Under the pieces are notes generated by a model, which worked only from the letters and a program-made list of their open reading frames with translations, was not told where the DNA came from and did no database searches. From Desulfoscipio gibsoniae DSM 7213 (GTDB lineage Bacteria; Bacillota; Desulfotomaculia; Desulfotomaculales; Desulfallaceae), in NCBI RefSeq assembly GCF_000233715.2, contig NC_021184.1:3496001-3560000 (forward strand): a stretch of DNA of 64,000 bases, given 5' to 3'. Below are positions 34,703-42,802 of this stretch, piece after piece. The position numbers and the translations under genes are program-made. Positions within the stretch are counted from its first letter, which is position 1. Each line of letters begins with the position of its first letter.

Positions 34703-36302
34703 CCTCAATCGCCTCCTTCCTGCAGGGTTCGGACAGCTCCAGCCGGTTGATGAGCCGGAATGTGATTTGTCCGTTTTTCTGTACGATAACCTTTTCTATC
34801 GCCTGTAAAAATAAATCCTCATGGTATTCTTCAATAACGTGAGGATTGTTTCTAACTAGCTCTATTAGCTGTTCTGTTCCGGCTATCTCTCGGTCGAAGC
34901 CGTTATTGTCCAGTAGCTGGCTTCGTTTCTTTTTTGCGGCGGCAAGCTCTATAGCCAGGGTATTTTGCCGCTCTATAAAAACTGCATGGTCGATATACCC
35001 CTTCGCTACTAGTCTGCTGAGTATATGACCCTGTTCTGTCAGCTCCATAATCCGGTTACTGCATTCCCCGATTTCCTTCTCCTGCCGTTCGTCTATCCTG
35101 AGCTTTTTGAGCATCTCCAGAAGGGGAGTGAGAATTTCAGTATAATTACTTACGAGCTTGTTCCACATCAAGGTGAAAGCCCATTGAACGTCATCCTCTC
35201 GGACTGCCTTTTGCCTGCATTTGGTGCTGTCGAAAATATGCTGGCGGCAGCACCATTGGGTTTTCTCATATGGCTTGCCGATATAGATTTTTTGCCTTCG
35301 GAATAGGCTGCCGCATTCGCCACATAGGATTTTACTGCTGAAGGCATACCGGCTTTGGTATTTCTCCAAATCGTCCACCCCCATCTGTTTTCTGCGGTAT
35401 TCAAAAATTTCTTTTACTGCCTCCGCCTGTTCATGTGAGATAATGGCTTCATGATTGTCCTCAATAAGGTATTGGGGAAGCTGGCCTTTGTTTCTCTGCC
35501 GCTTAAAGGGCAGCACCTCTGTGGTCATGGTTTTCTGATGAAGCAGCTTGCCAGTATAAATGGGATTTAGGAGCATTTCCTTTATCACGCCGTCATTCCA
35601 TTTCTCAGCCGAGCGTATCGTGTGGAGTCCTTCCTCCGATAAATCCTTGGCGATGGCATATGTACCCTTGCCGTTCAGGTATTCACTGAAGATGCGGCGA
35701 ACCACTGCGGCTTCTTCCTCCTGTATGACCAGATCGCCGTTCTCATCCTTGGTATAGCCGTATGCGGGAGTGCCGAGGATGAAGGTTCCGTCCTGAAAGC
35801 GCTTTATTGCCGCCCATTTATTGTTGGTGGAGACGCTTTCGGCTTCCCCCTGTGCCAGAGAGCTTAGAATGGTTAGCATTAATTCGCTTTTCTCCGCCAG
35901 GCTGTCGATATGCTCCTTTTCAAAGTAAACCGAGACGCCAAGCTGCTTCAGCCTTCGGATTGCTTCAATACTGTCTACGGTGTTTCGGGCAAATCTGGTC
36001 ACGGATTTCGTGATAATCATATCGACCTTTCCGTCCTCGCAGTCCTTCATCATCCGCAGGAAGTCATCTCTTTTTTGGAGCTTAGTGCCGCTTCTCGCTT
36101 CATCGGCGTAAATTCCGGCAAACTGCCAGTTCTCTTGATTTTCTATCAGGGCGGTATAATACTCAAGCTGTGCAGTAAAGGAATTCTGCTGCTCACGGGA
36201 ATCGGTGCTTACCCGACAATAGGCGCAAACCCGTTTTTTAGGCTGTAGCTGTCGGGTGACCTGTTGCTTAACAGGATCAATTCTTACTATCTTCTTAGCC
36301 AT
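34671..36302 (-). CDS. Large serine recombinase, second full copy
   Basis: The 543-aa protein has VCAYCRVSTDSREQQNSF (nucleophile Ser), KSVTRFARNTVDSIEAIRRL, SSLAQGEAESVS, recombinase domain (YLNGKGTYAIAKDLSEEG), zinc ribbon (CGECGSLFRRQ...CRQ) and a C-terminal coiled coil. It is complete. AAAGGAGAAAACC precedes ATG. It differs considerably from the copy at 32120 and is the first gene of the overlapping recombinase trio. Confidence 0.93.
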   Translation of the reverse strand: MAKKIVRIDPVKQQVTRQLQPKKRVCAYCRVSTDSREQQNSFTAQLEYYTALIENQENWQFAGIYADEARSGTKLQKRDDFLRMMKDCEDGKVDMIITKSVTRFARNTVDSIEAIRRLKQLGVSVYFEKEHIDSLAEKSELMLTILSSLAQGEAESVSTNNKWAAIKRFQDGTFILGTPAYGYTKDENGDLVIQEEEAAVVRRIFSEYLNGKGTYAIAKDLSEEGLHTIRSAEKWNDGVIKEMLLNPIYTGKLLHQKTMTTEVLPFKRQRNKGQLPQYLIEDNHEAIISHEQAEAVKEIFEYRRKQMGVDDLEKYQSRYAFSSKILCGECGSLFRRQKIYIGKPYEKTQWCCRQHIFDSTKCRQKAVREDDVQWAFTLMWNKLVSNYTEILTPLLEMLKKLRIDERQEKEIGECSNRIMELTEQGHILSRLVAKGYIDHAVFIERQNTLAIELAAAKKKRSQLLDNNGFDREIAGTEQLIELVRNNPHVIEEYHEDLFLQAIEKVIVQKNGQITFRLINRLELSEPCRKEAIEDDAKAHANRV

Positions 36303-36381
36303 GGTTTTCTCCTTTCTTACTTTTTTGGCCTCCTGTTAGCAACACACAATACCACAGACAAAATCATATATCCAGGTGTTT

Positions 36382-36543
36382 TTACGCATATACCTTAGAA
36401 AGTTCCGGCGTGAAGGTTTCTCTGTTCAATTCGTCTATTTTTTTGTACTCAGCAGGGGATATAAGGCCGTTTCGGAGCATTATATCCAATAGCTTTAACG
36501 CCACCTTGTATTTCACCTCATTGGCTGACTGATCCTTTGACAT
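36382..36543 (-). CDS. Small SHOCT-like ICE protein (53 aa)
   Basis: The frame encodes MSKDQSANEVKYKVALKLL and DIMLRNGLISPAEYKKIDEL, a short helical domain with the LLxxGLISxxEYxKI pattern of SHOCT-like modules. It lies 13 bases after the resolvase-like gene and ahead of the recombinases in the same operon. Small genes like this recur in such recombination modules. Role unknown. Confidence 0.7.
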   Translation of the reverse strand: MSKDQSANEVKYKVALKLLDIMLRNGLISPAEYKKIDELNRETFTPELSKVYA

Positions 36544-36556
36544 TGCGCACCCTCCC

Positions 36557-37267
36557 TTACTGCATGGAAAGGTAAGGGCTTTGTTCCAGCTGAATTTCGC
36601 CCTCCAGCGGTGAATAAAGCTCGATGTCCAGTTGTTCCAAGCCTCGGATGAATTCCAGAGTCTTGGCGGTATTCCGTCCTAAACAGTCAAGCTTTTTTAT
36701 AAGCAATATATCCATTCTGCCTTCTCCGGCGGCCTTCGCAACCTCGGCGAGACCGGTGCGGTCAAACTCCATACCGCTTCCGAGATCCTCGGAGTACCCA
36801 ACAACTTCAAAGCCCATCTGCTCGGCATAATCCATAAGATCCTTTTTCTGTCCTTTTAAGGCTCCGTGGGTATCCTCCGGTGCGTCAATCCTGCAGTAAA
36901 CCCAGGCTTTCTTCTGCTCCTGCTGATTCCAGAAGGCTTGTGCTTCCTCCATACTGACAATCGCTATACCATCAGGCTTCTTATCGCCCATCTGCATGGG
37001 TACCAGCTCTTTTGTGATTTCCCGAAGGAGCTTCTGATCAGGGCAGCGGTTGATAAATTCGCCAAAGGTATTCAATATCAGCCTGTCCAGCGTATCTGTC
37101 AGAACAATTTTGTCTGCATACTCCTTTTTCAGCATGATAAAGCTGGCGATGTTGGACGGGGACTTCGCAAAATAGTATTCCTGTCTCTCTCCATCAAGCG
37201 TGTACACATATCCGATGACGAGATCCTTTTTTAGTAACTCTGCTAACGCTTCCTTTTGCATATCCAT
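36557..37267 (-). CDS. Resolvase-domain protein without the catalytic serine
   Basis: The first 95 residues are a separate domain (LLKKDLVIGYVYTLDGERQE). The C-terminal half is a resolvase fold: KAWVYCRIDAPEDTHGALKG, EDLGSGMEFDRTGLAEVAKA and ILLIKKLDCLGRNTAKTLEF. The nucleophile position of YCRVS is Asp (YCRID) and the Arg-rich active-site segment reads KKLDCLGRN, so strand cleavage should not be possible. The gene is first in the recombination operon and is likely to be a regulator or assembly partner of the active recombinases. Confidence 0.75.
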   Translation of the reverse strand: MDMQKEALAELLKKDLVIGYVYTLDGERQEYYFAKSPSNIASFIMLKKEYADKIVLTDTLDRLILNTFGEFINRCPDQKLLREITKELVPMQMGDKKPDGIAIVSMEEAQAFWNQQEQKKAWVYCRIDAPEDTHGALKGQKKDLMDYAEQMGFEVVGYSEDLGSGMEFDRTGLAEVAKAAGEGRMDILLIKKLDCLGRNTAKTLEFIRGLEQLDIELYSPLEGEIQLEQSPYLSMQ

Positions 37268-37300
37268 TTCCCCCTTGATATTTTTGTTTTAATCTCAGAA

Positions 37301-37660
37301 GGATACGGCAGGACGGAAAAACCCCACCCTGCCGCATAGTTTCCAAGATCAAAAATGATCTGTTTGTTCTTCATTTCGGACTTCACTTCTATTCGACACT
37401 ACTTCCCGAAGTGACAAAAGCCTTACGGCTCTCAGGGCGACAGCATAAACGGTTTGCCGGTTAAGCAAACGCCATAGGAATCTCACCTCTCCCAGGATCT
37501 CTGGAAGCCGCCCCCATTGCTTGAGTCTGTGGCTGGACGGAAGTAGCATTATCACTGTCCATTTCATTGCGAAACAGTCCACCACGGACTGTTTTATGAC
37601 CGGGCGTTCCCGCTCGTCACCTTCGATGCCATCGGTTCGACGGATGAAATTCATCCGCAG
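37301..37660 (-). other. Gene-poor stretch rich in hairpins
   Basis: Between the resolvase-like and sigma-like genes (37268-37823) there is no convincing gene. Hairpins include CGGCAGG...CCTGCCG (37307-37334), CAGTCCACCACGGACTG (37577-37593) and GTTTGCCGGTTAAGCAAAC (37450-37468). The 101-codon minus frame at 37349-37654 lacks a clear ribosome binding site. A structured RNA leader is possible. Confidence 0.35.
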
Positions 37661-37770
37661 GCAGTCTTGGCGCGCCCGTCAACGTCGCTGCCGCTTTTCA
37701 CACGGCTGGACAGCTCATGTATTTATGCTGCCGGATATGATATTTTCAAAGAGCAAGAGGGAGAACAGAA

Positions 37771-37809
37771 AAAACCCCCTCACTGACTTCCACGTTGAGC
37801 GAGGGGGTT
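37771..37809. terminator. Terminator after the sigma-like gene
   Basis: AACCCCCTC and GAGGGGGTT form a strong stem, preceded on the plus side by a run of A that serves as the U-tract on the minus strand, 15 bases beyond the sigma-like gene's stop. Confidence 0.8.
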
Positions 37810-37823
37810 GCACGGAAAAATTT

Positions 37824-38273
37824 TTACTTTTCCATAAGTTTTTTTATTTTGCCTAGGATTTTTATCTTTCTATCATGAATGGTCATATAGTGAATGCCCG
37901 TTTCCGCCGAGAGCTTGCGTTCGCTTTTGCCCTTGAAAAACAGCTCAGTGATTAGTGTTTGTTCCTCCGGACTAAGCAGCTTAAGGCACGCCAGCATTTT
38001 TTCAAGCATCACGGCCTTTATTGCAGCATCCTCTACGCTTTCGTCCTCTGCAGCAAACTGCCGGTTTTCCTCCGACAGCCTGTCATAGGAATCCTCCTTG
38101 CTTGCTATGTACGTAACGATCTGTGTTGTGCTGTCAATTCGGTATCTTCCGACCTTCAAATCGTACTGCTGGTACTCCATCTTCCGGTCGCTTTTCATCA
38201 GAACATCGATGATATCATCGCTTAAGTCGGGATATTTCTCCCGATAGTTCGTCCTTTTTCTAAATACAGCCAT
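37824..38273 (-). CDS. Sigma-70 region 4-like regulator of the ICE
   Basis: ATG at 38273. The 149-aa protein contains an N-terminal YREKYPDLSDDIIDVLMKSD segment and a C-terminal sigma region-4-type HTH (LSPEEQTLITELFFKGKSER, KLSAETGIHYMTIHDRKI). Such sigma-like proteins precede recombination genes in Tn916/Tn1549-type elements and are thought to activate them. A long hairpin precedes it and a terminator follows it. Confidence 0.8.
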   Translation of the reverse strand: MAVFRKRTNYREKYPDLSDDIIDVLMKSDRKMEYQQYDLKVGRYRIDSTTQIVTYIASKEDSYDRLSEENRQFAAEDESVEDAAIKAVMLEKMLACLKLLSPEEQTLITELFFKGKSERKLSAETGIHYMTIHDRKIKILGKIKKLMEK

Positions 38274-38430
38274 ATAGCTTGTCCTCCATTTCGTGGTTTT
38301 TGAAATCCGGAAATGAAGAACAAGCGGAGAGGAACGGCAATGAACAGCCTTTATATAAAAATAAAAAATATAAGCCACTCGTTTTGCTCCTTTCTGGGGA
38401 GCCTAAACGAGCAGCATGTGAATGCAAAAA

Positions 38431-38476
38431 GGCCGGGCCTGACGCATAGCAATTGTGCTACTCGTCAGGCCCGGCC
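38431..38476. terminator. Very strong GC-rich hairpin
   Basis: GGCCGGGCCTGACG pairs perfectly with CGTCAGGCCCGGCC, and the loop has an inner TAGCA/TGCTA stem. It is preceded by AAAAA. It stands between the zinc-ribbon and sigma-like genes and probably ends the riboswitch-led transcript. Confidence 0.7.
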
Positions 38477-38573
38477 GGCAGCTTTATAATCACTCCGCTT
38501 TACAAGAGGAGGATAGCGTCAAGCGCTGGAATCGAATATTAAATGTATCAATTATTCGGTTGTATAGCTTGTC

Positions 38574-38789
38574 CTATTTCATAGAGTGGGATGTCTGCTT
38601 ACTTCCATAAACCTCGTTATTGTCCAGCATAATCGAAACCTGTGATTTACACAGGTGGCATTTCAAGCTGAGAACATCGCTTTCGGCCTCACTCGTTTCA
38701 GCCACCAAGGCCAACGCCTCAGCATTTCCGCTGTAATCAGCAATTCGGCGTCCGCAATTCGGACATTTGAGCTTTATTTTTTTTACCAT
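38574..38789 (-). CDS. Small zinc-ribbon ICE protein (71 aa) behind a c-di-GMP riboswitch
   Basis: ATG at 38789 with AGGAGGT. KLKCPNCGRRIADY and LKCHLCKSQVSIML supply two CxxC knuckles, a complete zinc ribbon resembling phage Com-type small regulators. It is the first gene downstream of the c-di-GMP-I aptamer and so its likely target. Function unknown; a DNA- or RNA-binding regulator is plausible. Confidence 0.75.
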   Translation of the reverse strand: MVKKIKLKCPNCGRRIADYSGNAEALALVAETSEAESDVLSLKCHLCKSQVSIMLDNNEVYGSKQTSHSMK

Positions 38790-38824
38790 CTCATACCTCC
38801 TGCATTATTTTCTCTATCAATACA

Positions 38825-38945
38825 AACGCCTGCTCTTAAAAAAGGGCAGGCATTCGCAAAGATCGGCAGCCAGGCTGTCATAGCGCGGCAAACGCTTTAG
38901 ACCCTCGGCTTTGCGTCCCTGCCTTTAGACAGGTTTGCCCTTAAC
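38825..38945 (-). promoter_or_regulatory. Cyclic di-GMP-I (GEMM) riboswitch with downstream hairpin
   Basis: On the minus strand the aptamer reads GGGCAAACC, a P2 hairpin (CCTG...CAGG), then GGGACGCAAAGCC with the conserved receptor, GGGTCTAAAGCG, and CTATGACAGCCTGGCTGCC closing the third helix. This order matches the GEMM-I consensus. After the aptamer, GCCTGC...GCAGGC (38827-38850) with T-rich loop forms an expression-platform hairpin before the AGGAGGT of the zinc-ribbon gene. Confidence 0.88.
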
Positions 38946-39052
38946 TTTATTTATATTTAGCTGTCAGAGTAATTAAAGCCGTCATGCGCTTTGCAGACGG
39001 TAATTTCCTAGCAATCCGTTGGGTTCAATAGTTTTACACGGAAGAAATAACT

Positions 39053-39180
39053 CTTGACACAATGTGCAACATGAATTATTATAAATGTGCAGGTTATATT
39101 CATATTTGAATTATATGCAATTTACATGCACTTGTCAATATATAACATGAAATTTACCTGCTTATACATAGGAGGGCGGT
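39053..39180 (+). promoter_or_regulatory. Promoter and operator region of the XRE/ImmA pair
   Basis: TTGACA at 39053-39058 is followed after 17 bases by TATTAT. Related segments GTGCAGGTTATATT and, inverted, AAATTTACCTGC recur around it together with ATGTGCAACATG and ACATGCAC, suggesting binding sites for the XRE protein. Opposite it, on the minus strand, lies the riboswitch transcript. Confidence 0.55.
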
Positions 39181-39184
39181 CTAT

Positions 39185-39601
39185 ATGAAATTCGGAGAAA
39201 AAATAAAGGATGCCCGCGTCGCAAAAGGCATGACACAGGCGGATCTGGCACAGGCGGTCGGGGTATCTCTCCGCACAATGGTCAGCTATGAAAACGGAGA
39301 TTGCTATCCAAAAAAACGCGAGGTATACGGGAAGCTGGCTGCAGCTTTAGGTGTTGAGGTGAATTATCTTCTGACCGAGAACGAGGAGTTTATTAACGCT
39401 GCCGGAGAAAAATACGGCCACCGGGGAAAGAAGTATGCCCAGCAGCTCATCACAGAGGTCAGCGGCCTGTTTGCCGGAGGCGACATGGATGAGGCGGATT
39501 TGGACGCCGTTATGAAAGCAATCACCGACGCTTATTGGATAGCCAAGGAGAAAAACAAAAAGTACACACCGAAAAAGTACCGCAAAGCAGATAAGGAGTA
39601 G
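39185..39601 (+). CDS. XRE-family transcriptional repressor
   Basis: GGAGGGCGG precedes ATG at 39185. The 138-aa protein has a Cro/cI HTH at residues 1-60 (MTQADLAQAVGVSLRTMVSY) and a helical C-terminus. It is followed by an ImmA-like metallopeptidase, the ImmR/ImmA arrangement of ICEBs1, in which the peptidase cleaves the repressor to release the element. It is probably the ICE master repressor. Confidence 0.88.
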   Translation: MKFGEKIKDARVAKGMTQADLAQAVGVSLRTMVSYENGDCYPKKREVYGKLAAALGVEVNYLLTENEEFINAAGEKYGHRGKKYAQQLITEVSGLFAGGDMDEADLDAVMKAITDAYWIAKEKNKKYTPKKYRKADKE

Positions 39602-39652
39602 TCCGTTTTTTTGGACTGCTGCTGTGATAGAATCAGCATGGAGGTGAATTTA

Positions 39653-40165
39653 TTGAACAAGTCGCTACTTTATGAATCAGCTGAAAAGTATATCAGACGC
39701 TTCGGTACGCGCGACCCTTACGCCATAGCAGACGGGCTGGGCATTGAGGTTCTGTTCCGAAACGACTTCGCTAAACTGAAAGGGCTTTACCGCGTGATCC
39801 AGCGTAACCGTTTCATCTTCTTAAATGAAAACCTGCCGGAACAGGTACAGACCTTGGTCTGCGCCCACGAGCTCGGACATGACGCACATCATCGGAATCT
39901 CGCCGATGACAGTCCGTTCCGTGAATACGTTCTTTATTCCATGAATACGCGTCCAGAGTATGAAGCCAATTTGTTTGCGGCTTCACTGCTTCTTCCCGAT
40001 GATGAGGTTCATAAGTATGCCCGTGAAGGTTATGACGTTGTCCAGATTGCAGCCATGATGAACACAGATATTAACCTCATGCTGATAAAGATGGGAGACA
40101 TGAATTCAAGAGGCTACTCGTTTAATACAGTTTATACACCTCGTTCAGATTTCTTGAGCAGATAA
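39653..40165 (+). CDS. ImmA/IrrE-family metallopeptidase
   Basis: TTG at 39653, preceded by GGAGGTGAAT, is preferred. The 170-aa protein carries VCAHELGHDAHH (HExxH zinc site with the second His) and YEANLFAASLLLPDDEV, with the third zinc ligand Glu. In ICEBs1 and related elements this peptidase inactivates the upstream repressor upon DNA damage or cell signals. Confidence 0.92.
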   Translation: MNKSLLYESAEKYIRRFGTRDPYAIADGLGIEVLFRNDFAKLKGLYRVIQRNRFIFLNENLPEQVQTLVCAHELGHDAHHRNLADDSPFREYVLYSMNTRPEYEANLFAASLLLPDDEVHKYAREGYDVVQIAAMMNTDINLMLIKMGDMNSRGYSFNTVYTPRSDFLSR

Positions 40166-40194
40166 CCGTTCTTTCTAAGGAGGGTTTGAGAGAA

Positions 40195-40299
40195 ATGCCT
40201 CAATTACCGGAAATAATATCGGACGCTGGTTTGTTGAGCGGAGATAAAAATAAACACGAAAGCCCTTCTTACTGCTCTGTAAGAGGGGCTTTTGCATGA
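40195..40299 (+). CDS. Possible 34-aa leader/small ORF over a hairpin
   Basis: AAGGAGGG precedes ATG at 40195 and 34 codons follow (MPQLPEIISDAGLLSGDKN...). The 3' third lies on a long hairpin (AAAGCCC...GGGGCTTT) that looks like a terminator of the immA transcript. It may be a real small peptide or a chance frame. Confidence 0.35.
   Translation: MPQLPEIISDAGLLSGDKNKHESPSYCSVRGAFA
40256..40293 (+). terminator. Terminator after immA
   Basis: GAAAGCCC(T)TCTTAC and GTAAGAGGGGCTTTT pair around a short loop and end in TTTT, giving an intrinsic terminator on the plus strand. Confidence 0.6.
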
Positions 40300-40379
40300 C
40301 TGATGCTTTTAGATTTTTCTGTGTAAAATACAACGAAATAAAAAGGCTGCTCGGGGCTACTCGGGGCACATTTATATTT

Positions 40380-42689
40380 CTATTTGTAAAATGGACTTAA
40401 ATTAATAAATAGCTGATTGTCGATTTTGCCGGCAATTTCTCTGCTGATTACCTCAATTAACTCCTCTTGTCTCGGCTGGCCTAATGTCAGTCGATATAAC
40501 GACAGTATTTTAATCAAGCGATTGTATCGCAAATGGTCCTGGCTCAACGGATACATCGGAACGATACGTTCAATCTTGACCGGAGCTTCTTCTCCATCCG
40601 TCAAACACCAGTACGGAACAAGATCCGGCAGATCACCCTTTTCTGTTTGTGCAGCTTTTTCAAACATAGCATCCCATGTTTCTTCACTGTTGTATTTGTG
40701 TGCAATATTTTGACGCACCGCAAGGCACTTGTATCGATTGATACGTCCCTCACGCTGCTCCAGGTCAATAGGGTTTGACGGTAAGTTCCAGTGCATGACC
40801 TTGCGGCAGTAGAAGTGGAAATCCAATCCTTCCTGACCGATTGATGTAGTAGACAACACGAACGGACGGAATGGTGAATTAAACGCTTTGCGGATTTTCT
40901 CAGTTCTCTGTACATTTTCGTTGCTGACGCGAGCATTGAAATATCCAACAGCAAAGTGCGTGCGCAGGCGCGGCTTTTCTTTTTCTGCTCCTGTAAAGAA
41001 TTCCAGCGTATCTACCTGCAAAGAGGCCGTATCCGAAAAGGCATCGATCATCGCATCTGCAAGTGCTTCTCCTTGTTCGCCAAGTATATGAGCGTATTCA
41101 TCCAGCATAGCCTTCAGATTGCCGTCCACACAGTATCGAAAGACATTTTCATAATAGGAATCGTCGCCCTTGCTGCCATACAGCAAATCTAGAACAGCCG
41201 AGCTTTCCGCTTTATTAAACAAGCTGACAAATACTTTTTTAGCAAGCTCCCTGGCGATCACTTCGTTAGAATTAAAAAGCCTGTAGGCACAAATGGCAGG
41301 TGAACCAATTGCCATGTTGACAAATATACCAACAGCTCCGACTGGGATAGTCGCAGGTGCCACTGATGGATTGCTGTCCAGTGCTTTTATAAGCTCTATC
41401 AGCGACTTTGCACCGGCAGCTCCGCTTTCGGAAAGCTTGTATTTGGCTTTGACGGCATCCAGCTTTGGCTGAAGCTTTTCGGCAAGCTCTCTCCTGATTT
41501 GCTTAATATCCTTGCTGATGTGCTCATCCGGATTATAAAGCCGTGCAAGGGTGCCGGACACATGGCAGATAATATCTTCCGTTTCGTTTTTAAGCCTTGT
41601 AATTCCAAAACGACGTTCTTCCCTAGTTGCAAAGTATCCTCTGCCGCGCTTCAGCTTTGCGTTATGAAAGAGCTTGCCGATCGTCAGCCGTTCTGCTTCG
41701 TAAGAAAGCATAGCCGACACCATTCTCGGCACCATTTCCCATGAGGAAAATACGAGCACCTTTGAATAGTCTTTGTTTTTATCAAATATACTTCCTGTTC
41801 TGTAATAAGACTTTGATGGTGGAATTCAAAGCAGATTTTCAGCGCTGTTTTTACCGCCCTCAAATACAACATCCTTTAGCTTTTCCAGCCGTGCGTTGTT
41901 TGCGGCTATAGCCTGATAGTTATGTATGGTGCTTTTCTTCAGAAGCAGGCACTTGGCATTTTGGCCTTTTACCATTTCAAAGTCATGATATTTAGAAAAA
42001 TGATCTGTAATTTGTTTTTTTAGCTGATAGCTTTCCATGAACGAGAGCAGATAGGGTGAAGATTTTACATAATCCATGGGAACATTGCGATAACGAAGGG
42101 GTCGCTTACTTCGGGCACTGATTTCATCTAAAAGGGATTGCATCTCACTGTATGACAGAATATCCCCATCTGAGATTGAAACCTCCCTTGCATCGCTGTC
42201 ATCGATAATCCCGCTGTTAAAACGCTCTGTCCGGCAGATACTTTTATAAAGCGCATCTTCAGCAGTATTCTTCCTTGCAAGCAGTACCGTAAAATCACCT
42301 TTCGAGATTTCGCAAAGCGAGTTGGAGTAATCCTGCCACACCTTCTGAAAGCTTTGATGCGCTTCGTCATCATAAAAAAGAAACCGCATTACCTCCATAA
42401 ATTCTTTGTAATGTTCCGCATTTTCATCACTGATTTCTTCCAGTGTAGAGTACGGCTTGTAGGGCGTTGCCGACAGAAGCAGTACCTTGGTGTCGGTATT
42501 TTGCAGAAACTGCCGAGTAAGCATTCCTTGTTCATCATCTGCGGGGACAATCAAATCGCGGAAGCGTTGAAACTCATCCATGACAACCAGATCAGGCTCC
42601 AGCTTATCAAGACTGATTTGAGCAAAGATCCTCCGCAGAGCGTTGATCAGCGGTCTGCTCTCGTACTTTTTGGACGGGCTTCTTGATGT
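40380..42689 (-). pseudogene. SNF2/superfamily-2 helicase, nonsense-mutated and missing its N-terminus
   Basis: The upstream half shows LEPDLVVMDEFQRFRDLIVP (motif II) and VLLLSATPYKPYSTLEEISD (motif III). The downstream half shows VLVFSSWEMVPRMVSAMLSY, FVLSTTSIGQEGLDFHFYC and DLEQREGRINRYKC (motifs IV-VI). They are in one frame and separated only by a TGA at about 41824 (NLL-stop-IPPSKSYY), probably a former TGG. The Walker A part is absent: the frame is cut by a stop at 42690. The gene is therefore inactive. Helicases of this type are common cargo of Tn1549-like elements or defence systems. Confidence 0.85.
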
Positions 42690-42802
42690 TCAGTTTGCAA
42701 GGATGTTATCTACAAGATCGCCATCTGCTTCAAGCCGTTTCGTAAGCTCCATGCCTATTTCATAGATATAATTGCTTCCGTTGCCGTCGCACTGCTGCAC
42801 CC
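42690..42802 (-). pseudogene. Orphan C-terminal fragment next to the helicase
   Basis: The frame VQQCDGNGSNYIYEIGMELT and KRLEADGDLVDNILAN ends at TGA 42690-42692. It is open without a start and belongs to an unidentified gene whose 5' part was deleted where the c-di-GMP island begins (42803). Confidence 0.35.

Noticed and set aside
37349-37654. Minus-strand 101-aa ORF in the recombination operon
   Set aside because: No plausible ribosome binding site and crosses several hairpins; kept only as a structured region.
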